From NCBI GenBank assembly GCA_937923745.1, contig CALDUO010000121.1, positions 1 through 38,006 of the forward strand: a DNA stretch of 38,006 bases, given 5' to 3'. Numbering within the stretch: position 1 is the first letter of the stretch; every line of letters starts with the position of its first letter. Below the pieces are notes generated by a model, which was not told the origin of the DNA, searched no databases, and saw only the letters and a list, made by a program, of their open reading frames with translations. The position numbers and the translations under genes are program-made. Origin of the DNA: an uncultured Granulosicoccaceae bacterium. GTDB taxonomy: Bacteria; Pseudomonadota; Gammaproteobacteria; Granulosicoccales; Granulosicoccaceae. Of the stretch, positions 20,879-28,664 are shown one piece after another.

Positions 20879-21518
20879 AGTTATTCCAGTGTTAGATTCA
20901 TCTATCCGTTGACGACTAGCAAGACCTGTACGGTCTGCATCGTCAGTCAGCGTTCCCAGCCGTTATTTTTTAACGTTGGCAGTGTTCGATAATTTGGTGT
21001 AGTGACGCAGCACGGTGCGCTCGCCCCCGACCTGTGTTCCGAGCCTGTAACTCTGGCCCTTATGCCGGGCAAGTCCCCCGGCCACGTGCATTAACGCAAA
21101 GTCTAAGCTATTGACTGTCTGCCGCCCCAAAACGCGTGCTTGGTTTGCGCCCATTCCAGTACGCTGTGCCAAAACCAATGACCAAATCCCGTGACTTAAG
21201 TCCCATGACTAAATCCCCATGACTAAATCCCATGACTAAACCCCATGACCACGTCCATGATGAGGACGCTGTCGGCCTACGTGGGCTAACATGATGCCTC
21301 ATGCAACCAATGCGTGCCTGGCATGCATGATTGGATAAGAGCCATCCGACCCAGTGGGTTGGTGGCCCAATATGCGCTCTGCCCATCGAACCAGCAAGTA
21401 TGAGCAGCAGGTTTGCGCGTTCGAGATTGCAAATAAACGTGAACAGTCGGTGCATGAACGCCAGTTGAATGTGTTAGCTGGCTTCGACCATCATCTGTGC
21501 GCGTAACACCAAAGCACG
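20879..21518. other. 640-bp gap upstream of the dehydrogenase, one array, no gene
   Basis: It should contain the promoter for the dehydrogenase-epimerase pair, but I could not fix one. It includes the 12-14-bp array at 21178-21256. A minus-strand frame over the array (21108-21455) is a low-complexity translation of the repeat and is rejected. An imperfect dyad (ccaatgcgtgc...gcatgcatgattgg) lies near 21309-21336. Confidence 0.45.
21178..21256. repeat. 12-14-bp tandem array, six copies
   Basis: The copies are atgaccaaatccc, gtgacttaagtccc, atgactaaatcccc, atgactaaatccc, atgactaaacccc and atgaccacgtcc, contiguous from 21178. Length varies by one base in a run of C, which fits slippage in the homopolymer at the unit end. 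Confidence 0.92.
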
Positions 21519-22184
21519 CTATTGTATCTCATCTGTCAAATAACTGTGATCGTCAGCAAGTAGTTGTCCAGGTTGTGATTCTACGGCATATATCGTGTCC
21601 TGCTGTACACGTGATTGCATGGCGCGGCCCGATATCAATTTTTTTTGATTCTCGTCCAATAAGTTCAGCAACCAAGCAAGTGTTAACAACGCGATAATAA
21701 TGGCAATACAACCACCGAGGAGCCTCGCCGCTCGGCTGTCAAAAAAACCGCTCTTAACCTTGGCTGCCTGTCGTGTGTTCTTGGCCATTTCTTTTTTCAT
21801 GATGGCATCAAACTCTGAGGCTTTGACGTGCGTGAAGTAGGTGTTCACGTCCCAATCTTCATTACGATTGGTTTTGGTTGCTGATTTTTTAACGCTTGTG
21901 TCGTTAGAATTAGCCGCAGGTGGCTTAAACGGTGGCAGTTTATTGTGCCTTCGATAGTAGTCGCGCAAGCTGTGGTAAGCCTTGGTTATCTCTATGAACT
22001 GTTCATTCGCTCCGGCGTCTGGACCGACTTTGCTGTCATTATTTTGTCTATCCGGATGATGATAAAGAGCCAAGCGCTGGTAGGTACTCCTTACCGTATT
22101 CCAGTCAGTCGGTTCTTTCAGGCCCAGAACCTCGTAGCTTTGCTGGTAATTTTTTAAAGGCATAAGTGTCTCGGCAGTATCCAT
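21519..22184 (-). CDS. Membrane-anchored J-domain protein (first copy)
   Basis: A protein of about 221 residues with an N-terminal J-domain: NYQQSYEVLGL, the Hsp70-activating HPD in YHHPDRQNND, then a helix resembling the second copy (EQFIEITKAYHSLRDYYR). A charged linker and one membrane helix (LLGGCIAIIIALLTLAWLLN) precede a short tail. There are no zinc-finger or client-binding DnaJ domains, so it likely recruits DnaK to the inner membrane. In-frame starts exist at 22190 (GTG), 22184 (ATG) and 22163 (ATG); the last aligns best with the start of its paralogue at 24364-24972. The pair flanks the EpsB-type transferase on the opposite strand. A link to polysaccharide assembly is inference from position. 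Confidence 0.88.
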   Translation of the reverse strand: MDTAETLMPLKNYQQSYEVLGLKEPTDWNTVRSTYQRLALYHHPDRQNNDSKVGPDAGANEQFIEITKAYHSLRDYYRRHNKLPPFKPPAANSNDTSVKKSATKTNRNEDWDVNTYFTHVKASEFDAIMKKEMAKNTRQAAKVKSGFFDSRAARLLGGCIAIIIALLTLAWLLNLLDENQKKLISGRAMQSRVQQDTIYAVESQPGQLLADDHSYLTDEIQ

Positions 22185-22190
22185 CTGCAC

Positions 22191-22546
22191 TCGAATATCG
22201 AACTGTACGTTCTGCTTAATTGTCTGATCATGCAGACGCTGTTGTATTGTGGCTATCGGCGGGTTACGCCAAATTATTGAATTAGTTAGATATTGGCTTC
22301 AGTCAGGTGATGTGCGGACCGATAACTGACGTGTAATGTTGGCCCTGATCGTGCGATACGTACAACCGAATAGATATTGTGTGACGTGGTTCTTGTAATG
22401 ACATCTGAAGGAAAACCAGATAGCTCTAAAAGCTGACCTTCAGCGCTATATCGAGGGCCAGTGCTGCGTAAGCGGCGAAAGTGACCCACTGTTTTCCACA
22501 GCAGGTCACTCTGACAAACCGTAAATTAAGGAAAAACTTTACCGTA
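22191..22546. other. Divergent promoter region, J-domain gene / EpsB-type gene
   Basis: About 350 bp that must hold promoters in both directions. The best motif is a sigma54-like GG-N10-GC element at 22339-22354. No tandem array is present here, unlike most long gaps in the window. Confidence 0.45.
22339..22354 (+). promoter_or_regulatory. Sigma54-like promoter element upstream of EpsB-type gene
   Basis: TTGGCCCTGATCGTGC has the invariant GG (22341-22342) and GC (22353-22354) exactly ten bases apart, and a TTGGC -24 box. The -12 box is poorer (CGTGC rather than TTTGC). Start of transcription would be near 22366, about 180 bp before the GTG start. Confidence 0.35.
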
Positions 22547-23968
22547 GTGGGCTCGTTTAAACTTTTTAAAATGCATCTTCGTGTGCCGTTCATGGTGCTG
22601 GCGCTGATCGAGTTTCTGATCTGCGCCAGTGCTGTCTATGTCGCGGTGTATGTCCGGTTCAACGCGAATGCGCTCGATGTTGAGACGTTAGAGCGCTATA
22701 ACATTGATTCGTTGTTGGTTAGTGCTATTTTGTTTGGCTTGGTCATGCCGATGACCATGATGGCGATGGGACTGTATCAATATCGGTTCCGCGGTGGTGT
22801 GCTTGGTGTGTTCCTGCGTTCGGTCATTGGGTTTGCGGCAGGCGCCGCCATTTTGGCCCTCATATACTATGTTATCCCGTCACTTTATCTGGGCAGGGGG
22901 GTTTTCGGTATTGCCGTTGTTATAGCTTTTTTTATGGTCGGCACAATCCGACCGCTGTTCTTCTACTACGTAGACAAAGACACACTGAAACTAAAAGTCC
23001 TTGTGTTCGGCGCCGGTAAAAGGGCAGCATCAATCAATAAACGACTCAGACGCAAAGTCGACAGGCGTGGTTTCAGAATAGCCGGATACGTGATTGCCAC
23101 AACTGATGAGGAAAGCGATATCGATGACCGTTATCGTATTCAGCCCTCACACAGTTTGTTACAGTATTGCGTCGAGAACAACATAGATGAAATTGTGGTT
23201 GCCCCTGATGAGAAACGAGGTGCTATTCCACTGAGTGAACTACTGGAATGCAAGCTCCACGGTCTGGCAGTGACCGATCTTCTGGCATTTTTCGAACGCG
23301 AGCAGGGTAAAATTCCACTCGATATCATGAGGCCTGACTGGCTGATCTACTCCGACGGTTTTGATCAAAGTGCGGTGCGTGATGTCGCTAAACGTATTTT
23401 TGACGTGATTGTCAGCGGTGTGTTGGTCCTCTTGACCTTCCCGTTGATGATTCTGGCGGCGTTGGCAATCAAAATTGAAGACGGCTGGAGGGCACCCATT
23501 TTCTACCATCAGGTCCGAACGGGTTTCTTGGGTAAACCGTTTTCGGTATTCAAATTCCGAAGCATGACTGTCAACGCTGAAAAAGAGGGCGTTGCGCAGT
23601 GGGCTACGCGTAACGATGCGCGGGTGACCAGAGTCGGTGCCATCATGCGTACCACCCGCATCGATGAGCTTCCGCAAATACTGAATGTCTTGCTGGGAGA
23701 CATGAGCTTTGTTGGCCCCAGACCCGAGCGCCCGCATTTTGTCGACGAACTCAGCCAGCGCATTCCGTATTACAAAGAGCGGCATGCGGTGAAACCCGGC
23801 GTGACAGGTTGGGCACAGGTGAGCTATCCGTATGGCGCCTCGCTGGAAGATTCAGTGCAAAAGCATGAGTACGATCTTTTTTACATCAAGAACCACACAA
23901 TCTTTCTTGACCTGCTGATCTTGTGTCAAACAGCAGAAGTCGTGTTCTTCGGCAAGGGTGCGCGATAA
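22547..23968 (+). CDS. Polyprenyl-phosphate sugar-1-phosphate transferase (EpsB type)
   Basis: A PHPT-type initiating transferase that puts the first sugar phosphate on undecaprenyl phosphate at the inner membrane. Four to five N-terminal membrane helices (for example VPFMVLALIEFLICASAVYV) are followed by a CoA-binding-like domain (KVLVFGAGKRAASINKRLR). A further helix precedes the C-terminal catalytic domain, with KFRSMTVNAE, TRIDELPQILNVLLGDMSFV, GPRPERP and KPGVTGWAQVSYPYG. The overall form matches transferases of XrtA/PEP-CTERM polysaccharide loci (TIGR03013 type). The start is uncertain: GTG at 22547 fits the family N-terminus (FKLFKMHLRVPF), with AAGGA 14 bases upstream. GTG at 22481 and ATG at 22571 are alternatives. 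The sugar is unknown. Confidence 0.92.
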   Translation: MGSFKLFKMHLRVPFMVLALIEFLICASAVYVAVYVRFNANALDVETLERYNIDSLLVSAILFGLVMPMTMMAMGLYQYRFRGGVLGVFLRSVIGFAAGAAILALIYYVIPSLYLGRGVFGIAVVIAFFMVGTIRPLFFYYVDKDTLKLKVLVFGAGKRAASINKRLRRKVDRRGFRIAGYVIATTDEESDIDDRYRIQPSHSLLQYCVENNIDEIVVAPDEKRGAIPLSELLECKLHGLAVTDLLAFFEREQGKIPLDIMRPDWLIYSDGFDQSAVRDVAKRIFDVIVSGVLVLLTFPLMILAALAIKIEDGWRAPIFYHQVRTGFLGKPFSVFKFRSMTVNAEKEGVAQWATRNDARVTRVGAIMRTTRIDELPQILNVLLGDMSFVGPRPERPHFVDELSQRIPYYKERHAVKPGVTGWAQVSYPYGASLEDSVQKHEYDLFYIKNHTIFLDLLILCQTAEVVFFGKGAR

Positions 23969-24363
23969 AAGGTCAGCAGCGCAGGATTTGTAGCCCAAGG
24001 CCGGTCCTTTAGGCTGGTCCCTTAGGCTGTATCCCATGGCTTATATCCCAACGTTGATTTCCCGATTTAGATTTCCCGGTTTACATTTCCCGTTTTACAT
24101 TTTAAGGCTCAGCTTGGCGCGGCTTAGATTCCTGGCGCCGGGTTCCGAGGGTTAGATTCCCGGGGTTGGATCCCAAATCAGTGCCTCAAGTTAAGCGCCG
24201 CCAATTGGATACTTCGACGTCTCGGAAGCGTATCTTCTCTTGTGCTTGACGCGACAGACACGCGGGAGTTTTAGCCTGTTCAATGCGTTAGAAGAGGGGC
24301 TGAAGGCCGTCTGCCGGTGGATATTCTGAGTAGAGCGATCAGCCACTCGTCGGACAGATTGCG
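23969..24363. other. 395-bp convergent gap, EpsB-type / second J-domain gene
   Basis: It holds the 13-14-bp array at 24003-24097 and, further right, looser repeats of gattcc/ttcccgg words (about 24126-24175) that look like a second, more decayed array. There is no gene and no classical terminator. Confidence 0.5.
24003..24097. repeat. 13-14-bp tandem array, seven copies grading between unit types
   Basis: It starts as ggtcctttaggct and ggtcccttaggct (13 bp), passes through gtatcccatggct and tatatcccaacgtt, and ends as gatttcccgattta, gatttcccggttta and catttcccgtttta (14 bp). The unit changes gradually in sequence and gains one base, so the array records stepwise drift. Confidence 0.88.
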
Positions 24364-24972
24364 CTACTGAAAGACTTTGTCTCGTGATTTACCCAACGTG
24401 CCGTTCGCAGGATCATTTTCGAGGAACACGCCTCGTGTGTTACTGCGTCCCACTTCTTCCTGCGACCGAATAAACGGGCTGGGTTCTGCGGAATTCAGGG
24501 CCTCCCTGGCATTGTCTGCGGCCATTTTTGCGCTGTACCTGTCCAATGCGTAGAACATCAGGACAATGCCGAATAGCATAACGCCACAAAATGCGGCAAT
24601 CAGGGGTCTCAGAGAGCGTTTTTTGGCCCTGCTGTTGTCTATCTCTTTGCGTTTCTTTTTCAGAAGGCTGGTATCGGAGATGAGGCCTTCATTGAGTTTC
24701 ATCCCCTTGAGTCCCGCAAGATCCTCGTCAGAATCGTGACGCTGTAACGGCAGGCGGTTGTTTTTCCGGTAGAAGTCGCGAAGCGAGTTATATGAGGTGG
24801 TGACTTCGATAAACTGCGCTTGCGCCTCGGCCTGCAACGTCTCGTCGTTGGCGAATCGATCAGGGTGGCACTCGTTTACTCGTTTTCGGTAGGCGGTCTG
24901 AAGGGTCTTCCAGTCGGTGTTCTGGTAGTCCAGCTTCAAATCATCATAGTGCTTTTGATAGTCGATTTTCAT
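24364..24972 (-). CDS. Membrane-anchored J-domain protein (second copy)
   Basis: A 202-residue paralogue of the J-domain protein at 21519-22184. The J-domain has HPD in ECHPDRFAND, and the closing helix QFIEVTTSYNSLRDFYRKNN aligns with the first copy. A basic linker (LLKKKRKEIDNSRAKKRSLR) precedes one membrane helix (LIAAFCGVMLFGIVLMFYAL) and a short tail of about 55 residues. With the J-domain on the basic side, it should face the cytoplasm. No other DnaJ domains are present. It converges on the EpsB-type gene and is divergent from the export operon. Paralogy with the first copy is clear; function beyond DnaK recruitment is unknown. Confidence 0.9.
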   Translation of the reverse strand: MKIDYQKHYDDLKLDYQNTDWKTLQTAYRKRVNECHPDRFANDETLQAEAQAQFIEVTTSYNSLRDFYRKNNRLPLQRHDSDEDLAGLKGMKLNEGLISDTSLLKKKRKEIDNSRAKKRSLRPLIAAFCGVMLFGIVLMFYALDRYSAKMAADNAREALNSAEPSPFIRSQEEVGRSNTRGVFLENDPANGTLGKSRDKVFQ

Positions 24973-25380
24973 CGGCAGGCCTGATTTTCCTGATTCCTGT
25001 TAAGTCTTAAGTGCTGCGATGGCACAAACTAATACGCGGTTAATTTTGAACTTGGAGCCCCCGATTAGGCTCAGATATACCCAGTTGGTTCGTATTAAAC
25101 TGTGACGCGTTTCATGCGACTCGTGCAGTGTAACGGTAAGTGTGGTCAGACCGCAGCTATTGTTTTCAATTGTGGACACCAGGATCGAGTTGTCACCCGA
25201 AAAATTGTACAAGGCGTCTTAAGGCATACGAGAGATAAGGGGCCATCGAACGTCGGTTCTGATTATAGGCTTTTGCAATCGGCTCTGGTACTGACACTCC
25301 GGTTACGGACTCTGGTTTATAGGTTTTTGTTACGGCCTCTGGCTTTTGCTCTGAGCTACCGCTGCCGCTCCACCCATGCC

Positions 25381-25419
25381 AAAACGAGCTGCCAAACCGA
25401 GCTGGCAGACCGAGCGAAT
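25381..25419. repeat. 13-bp tandem array, three copies
   Basis: The copies are aaaacgagctgcc (25381-25393), aaaccgagctggc (25394-25406) and agaccgagcgaat (25407-25419). A further two-copy match, ggtacgaatcacc/ggcacgaatcgtt, follows near 25487-25512. Confidence 0.75.
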
Positions 25420-25784
25420 TATTGCTTCAACACGCAGCCAGCTGCTGGCCCGGATTGTTAGTCTGGATCGCAGACACAAGTTACTGGTACGAATCACCGG
25501 CACGAATCGTTGCTACCAATAACGACAAGCGGTGGCGGTCATTGCCGAAAGCCCGTACAAATTGCTGGCTTTGTCAGTACCCGGTGTGCCAAAACCCTCG
25601 GGCCACTCGGTGCATCAAGTCTGCGCGCCAGCCAATGCGAGTCAGCGTCGAAACAGTCTTTTTCAAAGGTTGCGAGGCGCCGTATGTTGGCACGAGAACT
25701 CTTGGTTCATGCGCTGCCACAGCGTTAGTATAGGCAGGGGAGGTTGACCTCGGTAGGGTACCACGCCACATTTTGGTGAAACGT

Positions 25785-25796
25785 TGCAAATTTGCA
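25785..25796. promoter_or_regulatory. Perfect 12-bp palindrome TGCAAATTTGCA
   Basis: A fully symmetric 12-mer about 475 bp upstream of the export lipoprotein gene. It could be a dimeric repressor or activator site; no regulator can be named. Confidence 0.25.
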
Positions 25797-26135
25797 GTTA
25801 AAAAGCGCAAAGAACAGAGTTTAGTCACGGTTCTTGCGATCATTACGAGTGCCAGCGGAGTAGCACATGTCTGTGACGTAATGGTCCTTTTGGGGGTATA
25901 TAGAAGACCATAGCGGGTTACGGTCAGACGGGTGTTTTCCTGACAGCCGGTAATTGCGCTCCCGCGTTTGGGTGCATCATGACCGAGTGTTCACGTTTTT
26001 CGTCATGCTGCCGATAGCAACATCGAAGGGGTAGCGCTAGCGGATCTCAAATTTCAGCACTGCATATGGGTGGTATCTGGCTCATAGCAAAACCGTGTCT
26101 GGTTTGTGTTGAAAGAAAACGCTATCTGCTCGCAG

Positions 26136-26147
26136 AGCGGTAGCGCG
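26136..26147 (+). promoter_or_regulatory. ops-like element (RfaH recruitment) upstream of the export gene
   Basis: AGCGGTAGCGCG matches 10 of 12 bases of the ops element GGCGGTAGCGTG that recruits RfaH to long polysaccharide operons. It lies 122 bp before the Wza-type start, the expected kind of place. A second GGTAGCGC occurs at 26030-26037. The core GGTAGCGC also occurs in tRNA D-arms, so chance is possible. Confidence 0.35.
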
Positions 26148-26155
26148 GGAGATTG

Positions 26156-26172
26156 TTGGCTTGATTGCCGCA
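26156..26172 (+). promoter_or_regulatory. Sigma54-like promoter element upstream of the export gene
   Basis: TTGGCTTGATTGCCGCA has GG (26158-26159) and GC (26170-26171) ten bases apart and the TTGGC box, as in the element before the EpsB-type gene. Transcription would start near 26183, downstream of the ops-like element, so the two readings exclude each other for one transcript. Confidence 0.35.
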
Positions 26173-26269
26173 GGCATATTGGCTTGTGGTTATAAATTGA
26201 TTTTTGTATGAATTCGGCCTGTGAGCGGCCAGCATTTGGGTATCGCTCGCTATGGGAGCCTGTTAAAAA

Positions 26270-26896
26270 ATGTCAAAACTGTATTCATTCGCGACTGTCC
26301 TCATTACTCTTGTGCTCCTCAGCGCTTGCGGGAGCTCAGGTCGAAACGCTGTCAGTGAGTTGCCGCCGGTCAATCCCAGTAGCCAAAACACGGTCTATCG
26401 TTTGGGCACTGGTGACACGGTGCGGGTCAATGTGTGGAAAAACCCTGACCTCAGCGTAGAAGTACCTGTTCGGCCAGACGGATTTATCTCCGTTCCGTTG
26501 GTCGGAGATGTCCGCGCTGGAGGCAGAACCACCAGCGAAATAGCACGTGAGACCGAGGCTCAGTTGCAGCAATTCATTCGCACGCCGCAAGTGTCCATCA
26601 TCGTGACGAATCTCGTGAGTAACGAGTTTTTAAACAGAGTCCGTGTCGTTGGTGCGGTAGCGGAACCCAAGTCTATCTCTCACCGCGATGGAATGACCGT
26701 ACTCGATTTGGTGTTAGAGGCGGGTGGTCTGACTGATTTTGCGTCTGCGCAGAACGCAAAGCTCTACCGAAAGACGGATGGCGAGACGCTCGCCTATTCG
26801 CTCTTCTTAAGAAGCATTCTGGAAGATGGCTTGCTGGACACCAACTACGTGTTGGCACCCGGCGACGTTGTTTCCATTCCCGAGCGACGGTTTTAG
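26270..26896 (+). CDS. Polysaccharide export outer-membrane lipoprotein (Wza-type)
   Basis: A 208-residue lipoprotein. The signal peptide ends in the lipobox LSAC with Cys20 as the lipidated residue, followed by GSSG. The polysaccharide export (Poly_export) domain is YRLGTGDTVRVNVWKNPDLS through GFISVPLVGDVRAGG, then an SLBB domain (VRVVGAVAEPKSISHRDGMT). It is much shorter than E. coli Wza (about 380 residues) and lacks the C-terminal membrane-spanning helix region, like export proteins of XrtA-type loci; a separate barrel protein may complete the pore. It leads the plus-strand operon. GGGAG upstream of 26270 is the ribosome-binding site. Confidence 0.93.
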   Translation: MSKLYSFATVLITLVLLSACGSSGRNAVSELPPVNPSSQNTVYRLGTGDTVRVNVWKNPDLSVEVPVRPDGFISVPLVGDVRAGGRTTSEIARETEAQLQQFIRTPQVSIIVTNLVSNEFLNRVRVVGAVAEPKSISHRDGMTVLDLVLEAGGLTDFASAQNAKLYRKTDGETLAYSLFLRSILEDGLLDTNYVLAPGDVVSIPERRF

Positions 26897-26948
26897 ACAA
26901 ACCTGAAATGCATTTACCAGTGCATTGGCACTGATAAGAAAGTCTGGC

Positions 26949-27058
26949 GAATTAGTATCGATGAACAAACGCTAATGAATTAGTACCGAAGAAACAGTAC
27001 TAAGGAACAGTATCGACGATTTAGTACCAAGACAATTAGTATCGAATAATTAATACCA
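26949..27058. repeat. 13-15-bp tandem array, eight copies, between export and Wzz-type genes
   Basis: AT-rich units related to gaattagtaccgaa are contiguous from 26949 (14 bp x4, then 13, 13, 15 and 13 bp), for example gaattagtatcgat, gaacagtatcgac and gatttagtaccaa. The array begins about 50 bp after the export gene stop and ends 40 bp before the next start. It must be transcribed if the genes form an operon. Confidence 0.85.
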
Positions 27059-27098
27059 ATGAACCTGAATTTTATTATTGCTCTGGAAACCCTGGACA

Positions 27099-28664
27099 AT
27101 GAGTAGCTTTACACTAGATGAAATGATGCCACTGCTCACGCGCGAGTCGAATGAAAAGCGCGGGATAATGTTGGCGATATTCTCGATTATCAGTCTGTTA
27201 TTGTTGGTCATCGCGTTTTTCTGGCAAACCTCCTTTGAGTCGTCAGTGACACTGTACGTCGATGACAGTAATGTTATCGATCCATTGTTGGAAGACGTTG
27301 CTGAAAACGCAAACCAACAAGACAAGGTCAGCGTTGCGAAAGAGGTGCTGTTCAGTAAGGACATCCTTGATCAGGTGCTGGATAAGGGCGGCTGGGTTGA
27401 CTCGTCTATGTCCGACGTCGAGAAGGAACGCATCAAAGAAGACATCATTAACGACACCGAAGTCGAAAACATCAACAGCACGCTTTTGGTGTTCCGACAC
27501 AGAAATTCAGACCCCGAAGTAGCATTCGAAACCACCAGTTTGTTTGCTGATCTGTTCCTCGAAAAGAGCATGCGCGCGCAGTCGGTAGAGTCGAGCGACG
27601 CGTTTGAATTTATCGTTGATCAGGTAGAGACCTACCGCGGCAAGCTTGAAGATGCAGAGAAACGTCTGGAGGGCTTCAGAAGCCAGTATCCCGGCGCACG
27701 TCCCGGCACCGAAGGCAATGTTGATCAGCGCATTATTGAGCTGAGGCGCCAGATCGAAACAACCGAGCTCCTGTATGCAGAGACCAATCAGCGACGCAGA
27801 ACACTTGAGCGCGAATTGTCGTCAGAGTCTTCGACGATAGAGCAAGAGTATCGTGAGAATCAAATTCGCGATTCGATTTCCGAGTTACAGGCACAGATCG
27901 ATACGCTTCGACTGAGCTACACCGACGACTATCCCGATATTGTTCGACTCAAGCAGCAAATACAGGACTACATTGTACTGGCGCAGGACCAAGCCTCCCG
28001 CCGTAGTGCTTCGGGCAACGATGGGAATGCCGTATTTAACCTCGGAGGCAGGTCTTACACCGGCGCATCCAATCTGAGTCCTGTGTATCAGCAGTTAAGA
28101 GCAGATCTTGCCCGTTCAACCGCAGAGGCCGAGTCGCTGAAATCCCGATTGGCGCAAACCAAAGTGCTACTGCAGAAAGAATTGGGTCGAGCAGGCCGGT
28201 CGACCAAAGTCGAACGCGAGCTGGCAGAGCTGACACGTGACTACAACATCAACAAAGAAATCTACGAGCAACTGGTCAAGCGACGTGAAAGTGCGCGAGT
28301 CTCGTTGAGTCTGGGCCAGGAAAAACAAGGCGTACTGTATCGAATTCAGGAAGCCGCGAACTTTCCAATCTTGCCCAGCGGTTTACGGTTTATGCACATT
28401 GCACTGGCTGGTCTGATGCTCGGTGCAATTCTGCCTTTTGTTTTTCTGGTGGCATTTTTGAAACTCGACCCACGGATACGCACGAGTTCGGCGATTACCG
28501 AAGAACTGGAGCTTCCACTCTTAACGGTGGTCCCGCACATGAGCTTACCCGGTGAAAAAGAGCCGTGGATCAAACGCCGCTCCTCCACCATCATGATTAT
28601 TCTCGGTGTACTGTTAGTTTATGCGCTTGTTGGAGCTGTTAAGTATATGAGTGGGGTTGCCTGA
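27099..28664 (+). CDS. Polysaccharide chain-length determinant (Wzz/XrtA-locus type)
   Basis: An inner-membrane polysaccharide co-polymerase of about 521 residues that sets polymer length and links synthesis to export. Membrane helix 1 is at about residues 22-43 (GIMLAIFSIISLLLLVIAFF). A large periplasmic region with coiled coil follows (about 180-400, LRRQIETTELLYAETNQRRR). Helix 2 (about 431-453) follows the Pro-rich NFPILPSGLRF, and an extra helix 3 lies at about 495-515. The third helix and separate kinase are as in XrtA-linked loci, unlike fused Wzc. The ATG at 27099 is preferred to the TTG at 27078, which adds seven unusual residues. It overlaps the kinase-like gene by one base (TGATG). 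Confidence 0.92.
   Translation: MSSFTLDEMMPLLTRESNEKRGIMLAIFSIISLLLLVIAFFWQTSFESSVTLYVDDSNVIDPLLEDVAENANQQDKVSVAKEVLFSKDILDQVLDKGGWVDSSMSDVEKERIKEDIINDTEVENINSTLLVFRHRNSDPEVAFETTSLFADLFLEKSMRAQSVESSDAFEFIVDQVETYRGKLEDAEKRLEGFRSQYPGARPGTEGNVDQRIIELRRQIETTELLYAETNQRRRTLERELSSESSTIEQEYRENQIRDSISELQAQIDTLRLSYTDDYPDIVRLKQQIQDYIVLAQDQASRRSASGNDGNAVFNLGGRSYTGASNLSPVYQQLRADLARSTAEAESLKSRLAQTKVLLQKELGRAGRSTKVERELAELTRDYNINKEIYEQLVKRRESARVSLSLGQEKQGVLYRIQEAANFPILPSGLRFMHIALAGLMLGAILPFVFLVAFLKLDPRIRTSSAITEELELPLLTVVPHMSLPGEKEPWIKRRSSTIMIILGVLLVYALVGAVKYMSGVA

Larger units (their letters stand above)
24973..26269. other. 1.3-kb region upstream of the export operon, no gene
   Basis: No supported coding gene. 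It contains loose repeats (about 25256-25350, recurring cggnctctgg words), a three-copy 13-bp array (25381-25419), a perfect palindrome (25785-25796), an ops-like element (26136-26147) and a sigma54-like element (26156-26172). Several short open frames at 25102-25747 lack start signals and family resemblance. The size suggests a complex promoter and a long leader for the polysaccharide operon. Confidence 0.5.

Noticed and set aside
21108..21455. 115-residue minus-strand ORF with repeated Gly-Leu-Val-Met words
   Set aside because: Translation of the 12-14-bp array; no ribosome-binding site, no family resemblance.
25422..25747. Several overlapping plus-strand ORFs of 70-100 residues
   Set aside because: Three frames open at once over the same bases, with no ribosome-binding sites or recognisable motifs; likely noise in non-coding DNA.
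25823..25838. Sigma54 promoter AGTCACGGTTCTTGCG
   Set aside because: Good -12 and spacing, but the invariant GG of the -24 box reads GT; the element at 26156-26172 is better and nearer the gene.
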